DNA of 64,000 nt. Source: Candidatus Macondimonas diazotrophica. GTDB taxonomy: Bacteria; Pseudomonadota; Gammaproteobacteria; UBA5335. Under the pieces are notes generated by a model that ran no database searches, had not been told where the DNA came from, and saw nothing but the letters and a program-made list of their open reading frames with translations. The DNA lies in NCBI RefSeq assembly GCF_004684205.1, contig NZ_SRIO01000011.1, positions 1 to 64,000 of the forward strand. The letters run 5' to 3'. Shown here one piece after another: positions 46,012-55,729 of this stretch (position 1 is its first letter; each line of letters opens with the position of its first letter). A program made the translations under genes and the position numbers.

Positions 46012-47468
46012 AAAGCTCACTGCACCGCCCTGTGTGTGACTTGCTTGGCTGCCGCTATCCGCTGGTATTGGCCGGTATGGGTGGCGTGGCACGCGCGGAG
46101 CTGGTGACGGCCGTGAGTCGCGCCGGCGGCTTCGGCTTTCTCGGCATGGTGCGGGAACCGGTGACGCGCATCCGCGCGGAGGTCGCGGCCGTACGCGCGG
46201 CCGGGGTCGAGCACTTTGGCGTGAACCTGATCCCGGCGGGCACCGACCCGGCGCTGCTGGAGGCGCAGATCGAGACACTGATCGCGCTCGCCGTGCCGGT
46301 TGTGGGGTTGTTCTGGGACGTACCCGCAGCGCTCATCGGGCGGTTGCGCACAGCGGGCCTGCGCATTGTCTGCCAAGTGGGCTCCGTCAAAGAGGGATGT
46401 GCCGCAGAGCTTGCTGGCGCCGATGTGCTGATCGCTCAAGGTGTCGAGGCCGGCGGGCACGTGCGCGGCGATCAGCCGCTGCACGCGCTGCTCGGCGATC
46501 TGGTGCCGATGACAAATGCACCCGTGCTGGCAGCGGGCGGGCTTAGTGACGGCGCGGATGTGGCCACCGTGCTTGCGCTCGGCGCGCAGGGCGCTGTGTT
46601 CGGTACGGCGCTGATCCCAACGCCGGAGAGTTTTGCCCACGATTTCCATAAGCAGCGACTCATCACCGCCAGTGCCGCCGATACGCTACTCACCGAGGAT
46701 TTTCACATCAACTGGCCAGAGGGCGCCAAGGTCCGGGTGTTGCCCAACAGCGTCACCCGCGGTGAACACGGTGATCCCCGTTCCGGCCCACCGACGGTCA
46801 TCGGTGAGGACGACGGGCGGCCGATCTATCGCTTCAGCACCGACTCACCGCTGCGCTCAACAGCGGGCGATCTCGAGGCCATGGCGCTGTATGCCGGGAT
46901 GGGTATCGACCGCATCGATTCCATCATGGGTGCAGCCGAACGGGTTGGGCGGATCGCCGCGGAGGCCGAGGCCCTGCTGGCAGTCGACGCAAGTCCGCCA
47001 GCCGGATCGGGGCGCATGAGTTCATCTCCCCCGCAGCGTCCGAGCCGCGTCGCGCAGGAGGCGCTGATCGCGACTCTGAACGAACTGTTGGAGGCTGAAC
47101 GCGCCGGTGCGCGCGTCGCGCTGCAGACGCTCAAGGAGGCGCCCGCCACGCTTCTGTCACTGATGCGCACCATCCAGCACGATGAGGCGCGCTGGTGTGC
47201 CTTGCTCGTCCAGGCCATCCAACATCTCGGCGGCAAGCCATCGCGCCGGACCGGAAGCTTCTACGCCAAAGCGATGGCTATCGAGGACTTGCCGGCACGG
47301 CTAGTTTTCCTGAATCACGGCCAACGCTGGGTGCTGCGGCGGCTGCGGGCGATCCTGCCTCAGGTAGACGATCCCCATTTACAGGCCGGACTTCAGGCCA
47401 TGCGCACCGCACATGAGGATAATGTTGAACGCCTCGCAGCCCGGATTGACGCGCAAAACGCCGATTAG
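46008..47468 (+). CDS. Nitronate monooxygenase fused to a ferritin-like C-terminal domain
   Basis: A 486-residue protein. Residues about 1-330 are a flavin-dependent nitronate monooxygenase/2-nitropropane dioxygenase fold (YPLVLAGMGGVARAELVTAVSRAGGFGFLGM, VGLFWDVP, VLIAQGVEAGGHVRG, VLAAGGLSDGADVATVLALGAQGAVFGTAL), with the usual flavin and His-near-GGH features. A Ser/Pro-rich linker leads to a helical C-terminal part, about 350-485 (ATLNELLEAERAGARVALQTLKEAP, TIQHDEARWCALLVQAIQHLGGKPSRRTGSFYAKAM), of ferritin-like type. Nitronate oxidation fits a nitrosative-stress operon. The fused helical domain is unusual. Confidence 0.85.
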   Translation: MKSSLHRPVCDLLGCRYPLVLAGMGGVARAELVTAVSRAGGFGFLGMVREPVTRIRAEVAAVRAAGVEHFGVNLIPAGTDPALLEAQIETLIALAVPVVGLFWDVPAALIGRLRTAGLRIVCQVGSVKEGCAAELAGADVLIAQGVEAGGHVRGDQPLHALLGDLVPMTNAPVLAAGGLSDGADVATVLALGAQGAVFGTALIPTPESFAHDFHKQRLITASAADTLLTEDFHINWPEGAKVRVLPNSVTRGEHGDPRSGPPTVIGEDDGRPIYRFSTDSPLRSTAGDLEAMALYAGMGIDRIDSIMGAAERVGRIAAEAEALLAVDASPPAGSGRMSSSPPQRPSRVAQEALIATLNELLEAERAGARVALQTLKEAPATLLSLMRTIQHDEARWCALLVQAIQHLGGKPSRRTGSFYAKAMAIEDLPARLVFLNHGQRWVLRRLRAILPQVDDPHLQAGLQAMRTAHEDNVERLAARIDAQNAD

Positions 47469-47998
47469 ACGGCTGCCTGATGCCGACGCAAGATCGGGTC
47501 GCGATACGCTGTCTTGATGCAACGACGAAGCTGATCAGCTTGGCTCGCCAGTCCGTCGTCTCCCGCCGCGGTATTCGCTTCGCGTCAGAACCTCCAGTCG
47601 GTTCTGCCTGAGCACTGAAGCAGCAGCACGGAAACGTGAGATGACGATGCTCCGCGCAGGTCAATCAACCGATTCCGCCACGCCATGGCGTAGCAGCCGA
47701 CGGAACCCGTAAACTCCGCCGACCGTGATCGGGCCGTGTCGCCGATCCCGAGAGCCGAAGCAATGTCGGAGCGCGCTGCCCTTCCCCTTGGAGGGCGAAG
47801 TTCGCCCGATTGGACGATCCGTACCGGGGATCAGTGTCACGTGTTCCAAGAGCACGTCGATACATGACTGACTTTCCAAGAGTCTTGGCCAAGCCGGGGT
47901 GGTTGACCGCTCGACGAAGCGATGAAGGAGACCGGCTGAACCACCCAGAGAAATGCAACAGAGTTGTGATGTTTGGCCGATCGTGTTGAACTGTGTGC
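47469..47998. other. Intergenic region before the Fur-family gene
   Basis: About 530 bp without a convincing gene; short minus-strand frames here have no recognisable motif or ribosome site. The right end holds the Zur-like palindrome at 47952-47970. No terminator or insertion-sequence end was recognised. Confidence 0.5.
47952..47970. promoter_or_regulatory. Imperfect Zur-like palindrome before the Fur-family gene
   Basis: AATGCAACAGAGTTGTGAT shares its first half with the two perfect palindromes at 48462 and 48499, but the second half is altered. It is about 30 bp before the regulator start, so self-control is likely. Confidence 0.55.
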
Positions 47999-48424
47999 AT
48001 GGGAAGAATCAACCGAAGTGCTGAAGATGCGCTAGCCATGATCCGCAAGATGGGATTGCGCGCCACCGCGGCACGGGTCACCGTGCTGGACGTGTTGCTG
48101 TCGGCCGACCATGCACTCTCCCATAGCGAAATCGAACGCGCCGTTGAAACAACGCACGACGTGGTAGAGCGTGTGACCCTTTACAGGGTCCTGGATTGGT
48201 TGGTAACGCAAAAGCTTGCCCATAAAGTCGTTGGTGCGGATCGGGTTTGGCGTTTCAATGCGACCCCCACCGCCGATCATGCACATTTCAACTGTACGCG
48301 CTGCGGCCAGATTTACTGCCTGGAGAATCTGACGCCCGCTGTCGCTCTGACCCTGCCTGAAGGCTTCAGCCTGCAACATGCCGATGTCGCGGTACAGGGG
48401 CTCTGTCCCCACTGCAGCCGCTGA
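47999..48424 (+). CDS. Fur-family metalloregulator, probably Zur
   Basis: A 141-residue Fur-family repressor. It has a winged-helix region (MGLRATAARVTVLDVLLSADHALSHSEIERAVETTHDVVERVTLYRVLDWLV), a metal site including HAHFNCTRCGQIYCLE and the C-terminal CPHC pair. The Cys-x2-Cys pairs form the structural Zn site. The neighbours (COG0523 GTPase, His-rich DUF2796) make Zur the best assignment. A weak Zur-like box precedes it; the ribosome site is weak. Confidence 0.85.
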   Translation: MGRINRSAEDALAMIRKMGLRATAARVTVLDVLLSADHALSHSEIERAVETTHDVVERVTLYRVLDWLVTQKLAHKVVGADRVWRFNATPTADHAHFNCTRCGQIYCLENLTPAVALTLPEGFSLQHADVAVQGLCPHCSR

Positions 48425-48461
48425 CTTCAGATTCGTTAGCCTCCAGCGCCATTCCACTTTT

Positions 48462-48480
48462 AATGCAACAGAGTTGCATT
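48462..48480. promoter_or_regulatory. Zur-like palindrome 1
   Basis: AATGCAAC-AGA-GTTGCATT is a perfect 8+3+8 palindrome upstream of the DUF1826 gene. Confidence 0.75.
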
Positions 48481-48498
48481 ACTTTTCGTCCCGCGTAA

Positions 48499-48517
48499 AA
48501 TGCAACCATGTTGCATT
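48499..48517. promoter_or_regulatory. Zur-like palindrome 2
   Basis: AATGCAAC-CAT-GTTGCATT is a perfect palindrome with the same arms as palindrome 1 and lies 37 bp from it, just before the DUF1826 start. Confidence 0.75.
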
Positions 48518-48536
48518 CTTTGCGGTAGGCATCCCG

Positions 48537-49178
48537 GTGACAGCGTTACGGTCACACCGATCGGCCCACTGTCGAGTGGATTCACTCGACGCGTTTGGCC
48601 GTATTCATTCTCCCGAGTCGTCGCTCGTGATCTGGGATCGCCCGGTGTTGGCCGCCATTGGCCTTGAACTGGAGATCGTGGGGGCCGACGCATTTCCCGA
48701 CGTGCGGGCGCGCGTCCATTCCGGGAAGGCCCGCGACGGGCTCGCGGCGCTGATTTCGGCGCAGGGTTATGACGCGCTATCCGCGTTCCCCGGCTGGCTC
48801 GACGATATGACCAGGCTGTCGGAAGTGTTTTTCGATTTCGCCGGCCACCGGCCTGTCACGGTGCGCCTGGAGACGCTGGCACGCACCGGCTGTCCCCGTT
48901 TCCATGTGGATCATTCGTACTTGCGCTTGGTATGCACCTATCGCGGACCGGGTACCGAGTGGCTGGACGATGCACAGGTGGATCGTGCGGCGCAGGCGAG
49001 CGGAGCGCCGAACGAAGCGATCGTTCGCTTTGGCTATCCCCGCTGCATGCCGACGTTTGCCGTCGGCCTGATGAAAGGTTGCGGCTATCCCGGTTGTGCC
49101 GATGCCGGCCTGGTACACCGTTCACCGGCGGTTGAACCGGGCGATCCGGCTCGTGTGCTGTTTTGCTTGGACTGTTGA
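48537..49178 (+). CDS. DUF1826-family protein
   Basis: A 213-residue soluble protein of the DUF1826 family, recognised by [21 protein letters not shown] and [49 protein letters not shown]. The conserved His/Asp in FHVDHSYLR and the many cysteines near the C-terminus could bind metal. DUF1826 genes are usually found beside Zur and COG0523 genes, as here. GTG at 48537 is chosen with an AGG site upstream; the longer frame would run through the Zur boxes. Confidence 0.8.
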   Translation: MTALRSHRSAHCRVDSLDAFGRIHSPESSLVIWDRPVLAAIGLELEIVGADAFPDVRARVHSGKARDGLAALISAQGYDALSAFPGWLDDMTRLSEVFFDFAGHRPVTVRLETLARTGCPRFHVDHSYLRLVCTYRGPGTEWLDDAQVDRAAQASGAPNEAIVRFGYPRCMPTFAVGLMKGCGYPGCADAGLVHRSPAVEPGDPARVLFCLDC

Positions 49179-49209
49179 TGAACAAGAGAACGTGTGTGGA
49201 GCAACGACC

Positions 49210-50403
<1,194 letters not shown>

Positions 50404-50404
50404 G

Positions 50405-50935
50405 ATGCAACGGCCATTGGATCTGCTCGCCATCTCGATTTCCGGCCTGTGCGCGGTGCATTGCCTGCTGATGCCGCTGGTCCTGATCATATCGCCGGTG
50501 CTGTCCGGCAGTTTGTTCGCAGGCGAGGACTTTCATCAGTTGCTGCTTTGGGTCATCCTGCCGACCAGCGGATTTGCCCTGTGGCTGGGTTGTCGGCGAC
50601 ACAAGGACAGACCGGTATTGCTGTTCGGTGTGGCCGGATTGTCGTTGTTGCTGCTGGCGGCTTTTCTGGGACATCGCTGGTTTGGCGAATGGGGGGAGCG
50701 CTTGCTGACCGTGCTCGGCGGGGCCATCATGGCCAGCGGGCATGTGCGGAACTACCGCTTGTGCCGGCGCGACCATTGTGCTGCCCAAACCCCGTCAATG
50801 CTTGCAAACCCCTGCTTCCATTCGGCCCTACCGCAGGTTCCGCCGCGACCTGTCTCGGAGATTCGTCATGACCGTACTGAAGCCGATTCTCGTACTGCTG
50901 TTGGCCACCAGCGGTCCTCTGGCGCTCGCGGATGA
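50405..50935 (+). CDS. MerC-domain membrane protein with an odd C-terminal tail
   Basis: A 176-residue protein whose first ~125 residues match MerC: ISGLCAVHCLLMPLVLIISPVLSG (with the Cys-Cys metal pair near the first helix), then three further helices and HVRNYRLCRRDHC. MerC proteins carry metal ions across the inner membrane. The last ~50 residues are low-complexity and overlap the next gene by 68 bp, so the real protein may end earlier through a small frame change. It starts just after the GTPase stop. Confidence 0.75.
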   Translation: MQRPLDLLAISISGLCAVHCLLMPLVLIISPVLSGSLFAGEDFHQLLLWVILPTSGFALWLGCRRHKDRPVLLFGVAGLSLLLLAAFLGHRWFGEWGERLLTVLGGAIMASGHVRNYRLCRRDHCAAQTPSMLANPCFHSALPQVPPRPVSEIRHDRTEADSRTAVGHQRSSGARG

Positions 50936-51446
50936 ACAACGTCAACACGGTGCCCATGCGCATGGCGTTGGCCGACTCGATGTTGCGCAGGAGGGCACCA
51001 CGCTGCATATCGAGCTCCACAGCCCGGCGGTGAATATCGTGGGCTTTGAGCACGCGCCGCGTAGCAAGGAAGATCATCACACCCGGGAAAGCGCATTGGC
51101 GCGGCTCAAGGATGGCGCTGCCCTCTTCGCGTTGCCAGAGGCGGCTGGTTGCCATCTGGTTCATGCCGATGCGCGTACACCGCGGATGGACGAAGCCCGC
51201 CATGACGACGAACACCACGAAGCGCATGCACCCCACCCCGAGCAAGAACAACGGCATGAGGAGACGCACTCGGATATCATCGCGAGCTGGCGTTTCGACT
51301 GTGCGCATCCCGAAGCACTGGATCGGGTCAAGGTCGGCGTGTTCGCAGCCTTTCCCCAGACCGAGCGGCTTCACGTCCAGTTCATCACTGAAAAACGCCA
51401 AGGCGCCGCCGAACTGCGCGCATCGCGACCGGAACTGCACTTTTGA
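50868..51446 (+). CDS. His-rich periplasmic DUF2796 (ZrgA-like) protein
   Basis: A 192-residue protein with a signal peptide (about 1-22, ending ALA). The mature part begins with HGAHAHGVGRLDVAQEGTTLHIELHSPAVNIVGFEH, the DUF2796/ZrgA pattern. A histidine-rich loop (DEARHDDEHHEAHAPHPEQEQRHEETH, about residues 105-131) should bind zinc. ZrgA is needed for zinc uptake in Vibrio. CGGAG lies before the start at 50868; it overlaps MerC by 68 bp. Confidence 0.85.
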   Translation: MTVLKPILVLLLATSGPLALADEQRQHGAHAHGVGRLDVAQEGTTLHIELHSPAVNIVGFEHAPRSKEDHHTRESALARLKDGAALFALPEAAGCHLVHADARTPRMDEARHDDEHHEAHAPHPEQEQRHEETHSDIIASWRFDCAHPEALDRVKVGVFAAFPQTERLHVQFITEKRQGAAELRASRPELHF

Positions 51447-52201
51447 ATCAGGAACGCAGGGACGCTGCCCAGAGCCTGTCTGCAGTGGACAGGGCCGTCG
51501 ATATCCGCCATCTGTCATTCCGCTGGCAGCGGCAGGCGCCTATCGCTCTGGCGTTGGATCGCCTTAGTATCGGAAAAGGCGAACGTGTTTTCATCGAGGG
51601 TCCCAGCGGTAGCGGCAAGAGCACGCTGCTGAGCCTGCTGGCCGGTGTCACCGTGCCGCAGCAGGGCGAGCTCACGGTCCTGGGCCGGCGGCTGGATCAG
51701 CTGGCCGGCGCGCAACGGGATCACTTCCGGGCGCACCACATTGGTTACGTTTTCCAGATGTTCAACCTGATCCCGTATCTGTCGATGGTCGACAATGTCG
51801 TGTTGCCCTGTCGCTTCTCCAAAGCGCGTCATGACAAGGCCGTGCAACGTTCACGCTCACTGAAGTCGGAAGCCATGCGCCTGCTTGAACATCTGGATAT
51901 GGCGCAGGCGGATTTGCTGCACCGTCCGGTGACGGCGCTCAGTGTCGGGCAGCAACAGCGCGTGGCAGCCGCGCGTGCACTGATGGGTGAGCCCGAACTG
52001 CTGATCGCCGACGAACCGACGTCTTCGCTGGACGCGAATCGTCGAGAGGCGTTTGTCCGCCTGCTGTTCCAGGAGTGCGAACAAGCTGGTTCCACCGTCG
52101 TTTTCGTGAGTCACGACACATCGCTGGAAGGTTTGTTCGATCGCACCATCCGGCTTGCCGAACTCAATACGGCGGGTGAATCGCGTGCGCGAGCGGATTG
52201 A
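51443..52201 (+). CDS. ABC transporter ATP-binding protein (LolD/MacB type)
   Basis: A 252-residue ATPase with Walker A GPSGSGKSTLLSLL, Q-loop FQMFNLIPYLSMVDNVVLPC, signature LSVGQQQRVAAARALMGEP, Walker B LLIADEPTSSLD and H-loop VFVSHD. It belongs to the MacB/LolD group that serves FtsX-type permeases. TTG start overlaps the DUF2796 stop. It works with the next gene. Confidence 0.9.
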   Translation: MNQERRDAAQSLSAVDRAVDIRHLSFRWQRQAPIALALDRLSIGKGERVFIEGPSGSGKSTLLSLLAGVTVPQQGELTVLGRRLDQLAGAQRDHFRAHHIGYVFQMFNLIPYLSMVDNVVLPCRFSKARHDKAVQRSRSLKSEAMRLLEHLDMAQADLLHRPVTALSVGQQQRVAAARALMGEPELLIADEPTSSLDANRREAFVRLLFQECEQAGSTVVFVSHDTSLEGLFDRTIRLAELNTAGESRARAD

Positions 52202-52206
52202 CGACC

Positions 52207-53466
52207 ATGCCCATCGTGCGCCTTGCCTGGAAGAGTTTGCTCAACCGCCGCCTGACTGCCGGCCTGACCCTGTTGTCGATCGCGCTCAGCGTGACCCTGC
52301 TGATCGGAGTGGAACGCGTGCGCGTGGAGACGCGCGAGAGTTTCGCTCACACGATTTCAGGGACCGACCTGATCGTCGGGGCGCGTTCAGGTGGCGTACA
52401 GTTGTTGCTGTACGCCGTGTTCCGCATCGGCAACGCCACGAACAACATATCCTGGAAAAGTTACCAGGATATCGCCGCGCTGCCGAATGTGGCCTGGAGT
52501 CTACCGATCTCGCTCGGAGACTCGCATCGCGGATATCGGGTTATGGGTACCACCGAGGATTACTTCCGCCAGTACCGCTATGCTCGTGACCGCGGCCTGA
52601 CATTCGATCAGGGCCACGCTTTCGATGATCTGTACGATACCGTGCTTGGTGCCGAGGTCGCCGAGGCGCTGGGCTATCAGCTCGGCGATTCGGTGGTGAT
52701 CGCGCACGGCGCCAACGACGTCCGTTTCGCGCGCCACGAAGACAAGCCATTCAGGGTCGCCGGTGTTCTCAAGCGGACCGGGACACCGGTGGATCGTACC
52801 GTGCATGTGAGTCTTGAGGCCATTGAAGCGATTCACATCGACTGGCGCGGCGGTGCGCCGTTGCCCGGCCTGTCGACTTCCGCCGAAAAGGCACGCCACA
52901 AGGACCTGACCCCCAGGGCGATTACCGCGGCCCTGGTTGGCCTCGAGTCCAAAATCGCCACGTTTCAGGTACAGCGCACGATCAATGACTACGCGGAGGA
53001 ACCGCTGACCGCCATCCTTCCGGGAGTGGCGCTCAGCGAATTGTGGGGCATCACCGCCATCGCGGAAAATGCCCTGCTGATCGTCTCCGGCTTCGTGGTG
53101 GTGGTCGGCCTGTTCGGGATGCTTACGGCGCTTTTTACCGGTCTCAACGAACGCCGTCGTGAAATGGCGATCTTGCGCTCGGTTGGCGCCCGCCCTATGC
53201 ATGTATTCGCGCTGATCATGGGCGAGGCCGCGGCGCTCACTTTGGCGGGCATCGGGGTGGGGCTGGGCCTGCTGTATGGTCTGTTGGCGGTAGCCCGGCC
53301 CATCATCGAAGCCCGGTACGGAATCCACATCTCGCTCGGCGGCTTGAGCCGGCACGAACTGCGGCTGCTCGGTATCGTGGTGCTGGCGGGCCTGGTGGCG
53401 GGCATGCTCCCCGCCTATCGTGCCTACAAGCTATCGCTTGCCGATGGCCTGTCGATTCGGATCTGA
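52207..53466 (+). CDS. FtsX-family ABC permease
   Basis: A 419-residue permease with one N-terminal helix (LTAGLTLLSIALSVTLLIGV), a ~220-residue periplasmic domain and three C-terminal helices with LRSVGARPMHVFALIMGEAAALTLAGIGVGLGLLYGLL and AGLVAGMLPAYRAYKLSLADGL. The arrangement is that of MacB/LolC-type machines that move lipoproteins or drive periplasmic partners, probably not a zinc importer itself. Starts at the ATG 52207, just after the ATPase stop. Confidence 0.88.
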   Translation: MPIVRLAWKSLLNRRLTAGLTLLSIALSVTLLIGVERVRVETRESFAHTISGTDLIVGARSGGVQLLLYAVFRIGNATNNISWKSYQDIAALPNVAWSLPISLGDSHRGYRVMGTTEDYFRQYRYARDRGLTFDQGHAFDDLYDTVLGAEVAEALGYQLGDSVVIAHGANDVRFARHEDKPFRVAGVLKRTGTPVDRTVHVSLEAIEAIHIDWRGGAPLPGLSTSAEKARHKDLTPRAITAALVGLESKIATFQVQRTINDYAEEPLTAILPGVALSELWGITAIAENALLIVSGFVVVVGLFGMLTALFTGLNERRREMAILRSVGARPMHVFALIMGEAAALTLAGIGVGLGLLYGLLAVARPIIEARYGIHISLGGLSRHELRLLGIVVLAGLVAGMLPAYRAYKLSLADGLSIRI

Positions 53467-53480
53467 TTGGAGAGTGGACA

Positions 53481-54101
53481 ATGCAACGACGTCGGCTGAT
53501 GCGCATCTTCATGGCGCTGAATCTGTACGGGCTGCTGGCGGCTTGTGACGGAAACAACCCGGAGACCACCCGGCCGGTTGCTGAAACAACGGCGCAGGAC
53601 CCCGTGACGGTCGCGAGGCAAGCCGATGTGACCGCGCCAACGGCTCCCGAACCCATCGAACTTGATTGGGACGCGTTGATCCCGGCGGACTGGCAGTTGG
53701 ACAAACTGATGGACGAATTCGATGCCGAAGATCTCAGTGATGATGATCCCCGCGCTCAGGAGTTGCTGGAAAAGCTCAAGACATTCTGGCGAGAAGCACC
53801 AGTGGTCGAAGACCACGACGGCAAGTTCGTCAAGCTGCCGGGGTTTGTCGTCCCTCTTGAAACGGATGCCAAGTCCATACGGGAATTTCTGCTGGTCCCG
53901 TACTATGGCGCCTGCATTCATACCCCGCCGCCGCCCGCCAATCAGACCGTATATGTCGTAACCGATATAGGGCATGCCTACGAGGGGCAGCTGTTCGACA
54001 CCGTCTGGGTGACCGGGGTGCTCAAAGTGGAAAAGCTCTCAAGCAAGCTTGGCGATGCGGGATATCGGATTGAGGCTCGTTTTGTCGAGCCGTATCAATA
54101 A
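53481..54101 (+). CDS. DUF3299 lipoprotein
   Basis: A 206-residue protein with a lipoprotein signal (hydrophobic FMALNLYGLLAAC, lipid-attached Cys near residue 22) and a linker rich in Thr/Pro. The folded part carries the DUF3299 pattern: VKLPGFVVPLETDAKSIREFLLVPYYGACIHTPPPPANQTVYV. GAGAG lies before the start, 14 bp after the permease gene. As a lipoprotein it might be the substrate or the partner of the ABC pair; inference. Confidence 0.8.
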   Translation: MQRRRLMRIFMALNLYGLLAACDGNNPETTRPVAETTAQDPVTVARQADVTAPTAPEPIELDWDALIPADWQLDKLMDEFDAEDLSDDDPRAQELLEKLKTFWREAPVVEDHDGKFVKLPGFVVPLETDAKSIREFLLVPYYGACIHTPPPPANQTVYVVTDIGHAYEGQLFDTVWVTGVLKVEKLSSKLGDAGYRIEARFVEPYQ

Positions 54102-54298
54102 GATGCCGATTCACGATGAAGACTAGCCTACGGCTGATACCGGCCTTTGGCATTCGATGCAGGTTCCACGACCGGTTCAGTGCGGCGCTGCGTCGCCTAC
54201 CCACTTTGCGAGACTGGCGGCCCGAAGGAATGATGCGCTTTTGCCATGGGCGTTGATCGTCGATGTCGATGCTCGGACTCATCCCAGTGTGTGATTGA

Positions 54299-54327
54299 TT
54301 GACACAATGAGCGAAATTTGGGATGAT
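54299..54327 (+). promoter_or_regulatory. Possible sigma-70 promoter of tRNA-Lys
   Basis: TTGACA (54299-54304) is a perfect -35; 17 bases later comes GATGAT, a weak -10. It lies about 48 bp before the tRNA. The rest of the gap 54102-54374 shows nothing recognisable. Confidence 0.3.
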
Positions 54328-54374
54328 CTCGGGCTGTTTCGGCCTTTCTCTGGCCAGGCTCTTCTGATCGTTTC

Positions 54375-54449
54375 GGGCCGTTAGCTCAATGGTAGAGCAG
54401 CTGACTCTTAATCAGTAGGTTCGGGGTTCGAGTCCCTGACGGCCCACCA
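54375..54449 (+). tRNA. tRNA-Lys (anticodon CTT)
   Basis: A complete cloverleaf: acceptor GGGCCGT pairs ACGGCCC, D arm GCTC...GAGC, anticodon arm GCTGA-CTCTTAA-TCAGT with anticodon CTT, T arm with GGTTCGAGTCC and encoded CCA end. The CTT anticodon reads AAG lysine codons. Confidence 0.95.
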
Positions 54450-54537
54450 TATCCCACTGCTACACTGCGGCGTTTGGCCTCCCCGCCAAACGGCGTTTGG
54501 TCGCGCCGGCGTTTGCCGCGCGGCCCGTTCGGCGCCC

Positions 54538-55725
54538 TCAGGCGAGGGTGCGCCCCAGATCCTGCATCAGGTCATCGACGGACTCCAGCCCAACGGACAG
54601 GCGCAGCAGGCCGTCGCCGATTCCCGCGGCGTGCCGATCCTCGGGGCTGAGCCGCCCGTGGGTGGTGGTTGCCGGGTGAGTAATGGTGGTCTTGGTGTCG
54701 CCCAGATTGGCGGTGATGGAAATCAGCCGGGTGGCGTCGATCAGCCGCCAGGCAGCGGCCTGCCCTCCGCTCAATGAGAAGGAGACGATGCCGCCGAAAT
54801 CCGACTGCTGCGCTGCGGCCAGATGGTGCTGCGGGTGATCGGGCAAGCCCGGGTAGTGCACACGCGCAACGCCGGGCTGCTGCTGTAGCCAGCGCGCCAG
54901 GACCAGTGCGTTTTCACTGTGGGCGCGCATGCGCAGGGCCAGCGTTTCGAGCCCTTTCAGAAAGACCCAGGCATTGAATGGACTCAACGTGGGTCCGGCC
55001 GTACGCAGGAAGCCGAAGATGTCCCTGCCGACCGTTTCGGCATCCCCGACCACCGCGCCGCCCATGCAGCGTCCCTGCCCGTCGAGGTACTTGGTCGCGG
55101 AATGGATCACGATATCGGCACCCAGCGCCAATGGGCGCTGCAGTGCGGGCGTGCAGAAACAGTTGTCCACGATCAGGCGGGCGTCGGCCGCATGGGCCAT
55201 CGCGGCAAGTTTTTGAATATCCACAACTTCGGTCAGGGGATTGGTGGGGGTTTCCACGATCAACAGCCGCGTGCGCCCGGCCTCGATCGCCTCGGCCCAA
55301 GCGGCATAGTCGGTAGCCGGTACGAAACGGACTGCAACCCCGAAGCGGGTCAGGTACTGGTTCAGCAGGCTGGTGGTCGTGCCGAACAGCCCCTGCGCGG
55401 CAACGACCTGATCTCCCTGGCGTAGCAGGGCCATGCACACCGAGAGAATCGCCGACATTCCAGAACTGGTGGCGACGCAGGATTCGCCGCCCTCCAGCGC
55501 TGCCAGCCGGCGTTCGAACATGCGCACCGTGGGATTGGTGAAGCGGCTGTAGATATTACCGGGGCGCTCGCCCGAAAACCGGGCCGCTGCCTCCTCCGCG
55601 CTCTCGAAGACGAAACTGGAGGTGGCGTAGATGGCCTCGGCGTGCTCGCCCTGGGCGCTGCGCTCGATACCCGCGCGGATAGCGCGTGTCTCGAAGGCGA
55701 ATTCGTCCAGATCGTGTTCATCCAT
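54538..55725 (-). CDS. metZ: O-succinylhomoserine sulfhydrylase
   Basis: A 395-residue PLP enzyme of the Cys/Met metabolism family that makes homocysteine directly from O-succinylhomoserine and sulfide. Seen: EAIYATSSFVFESAEEAAARFSGERPGNIYSRFTNPT, ATSSGMSAIL, VDNCFCTPALQRPLALGADIVIHSATKYLDGQGR (PLP lysine in SATKYLDG) and the C-terminal LRLSVGLESVDDL. The gene is 4 bp downstream of purF, as in many gammaproteobacteria. Confidence 0.93.
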   Translation of the reverse strand: MDEHDLDEFAFETRAIRAGIERSAQGEHAEAIYATSSFVFESAEEAAARFSGERPGNIYSRFTNPTVRMFERRLAALEGGESCVATSSGMSAILSVCMALLRQGDQVVAAQGLFGTTTSLLNQYLTRFGVAVRFVPATDYAAWAEAIEAGRTRLLIVETPTNPLTEVVDIQKLAAMAHAADARLIVDNCFCTPALQRPLALGADIVIHSATKYLDGQGRCMGGAVVGDAETVGRDIFGFLRTAGPTLSPFNAWVFLKGLETLALRMRAHSENALVLARWLQQQPGVARVHYPGLPDHPQHHLAAAQQSDFGGIVSFSLSGGQAAAWRLIDATRLISITANLGDTKTTITHPATTTHGRLSPEDRHAAGIGDGLLRLSVGLESVDDLMQDLGRTLA

Positions 55726-55729
55726 CGAC

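Noticed and set aside
47661-47879. Minus-strand 72-codon frame in the 47469-47998 gap
   Set aside because: No ribosome site or motif; a transposase remnant was considered but no supporting pattern was seen.
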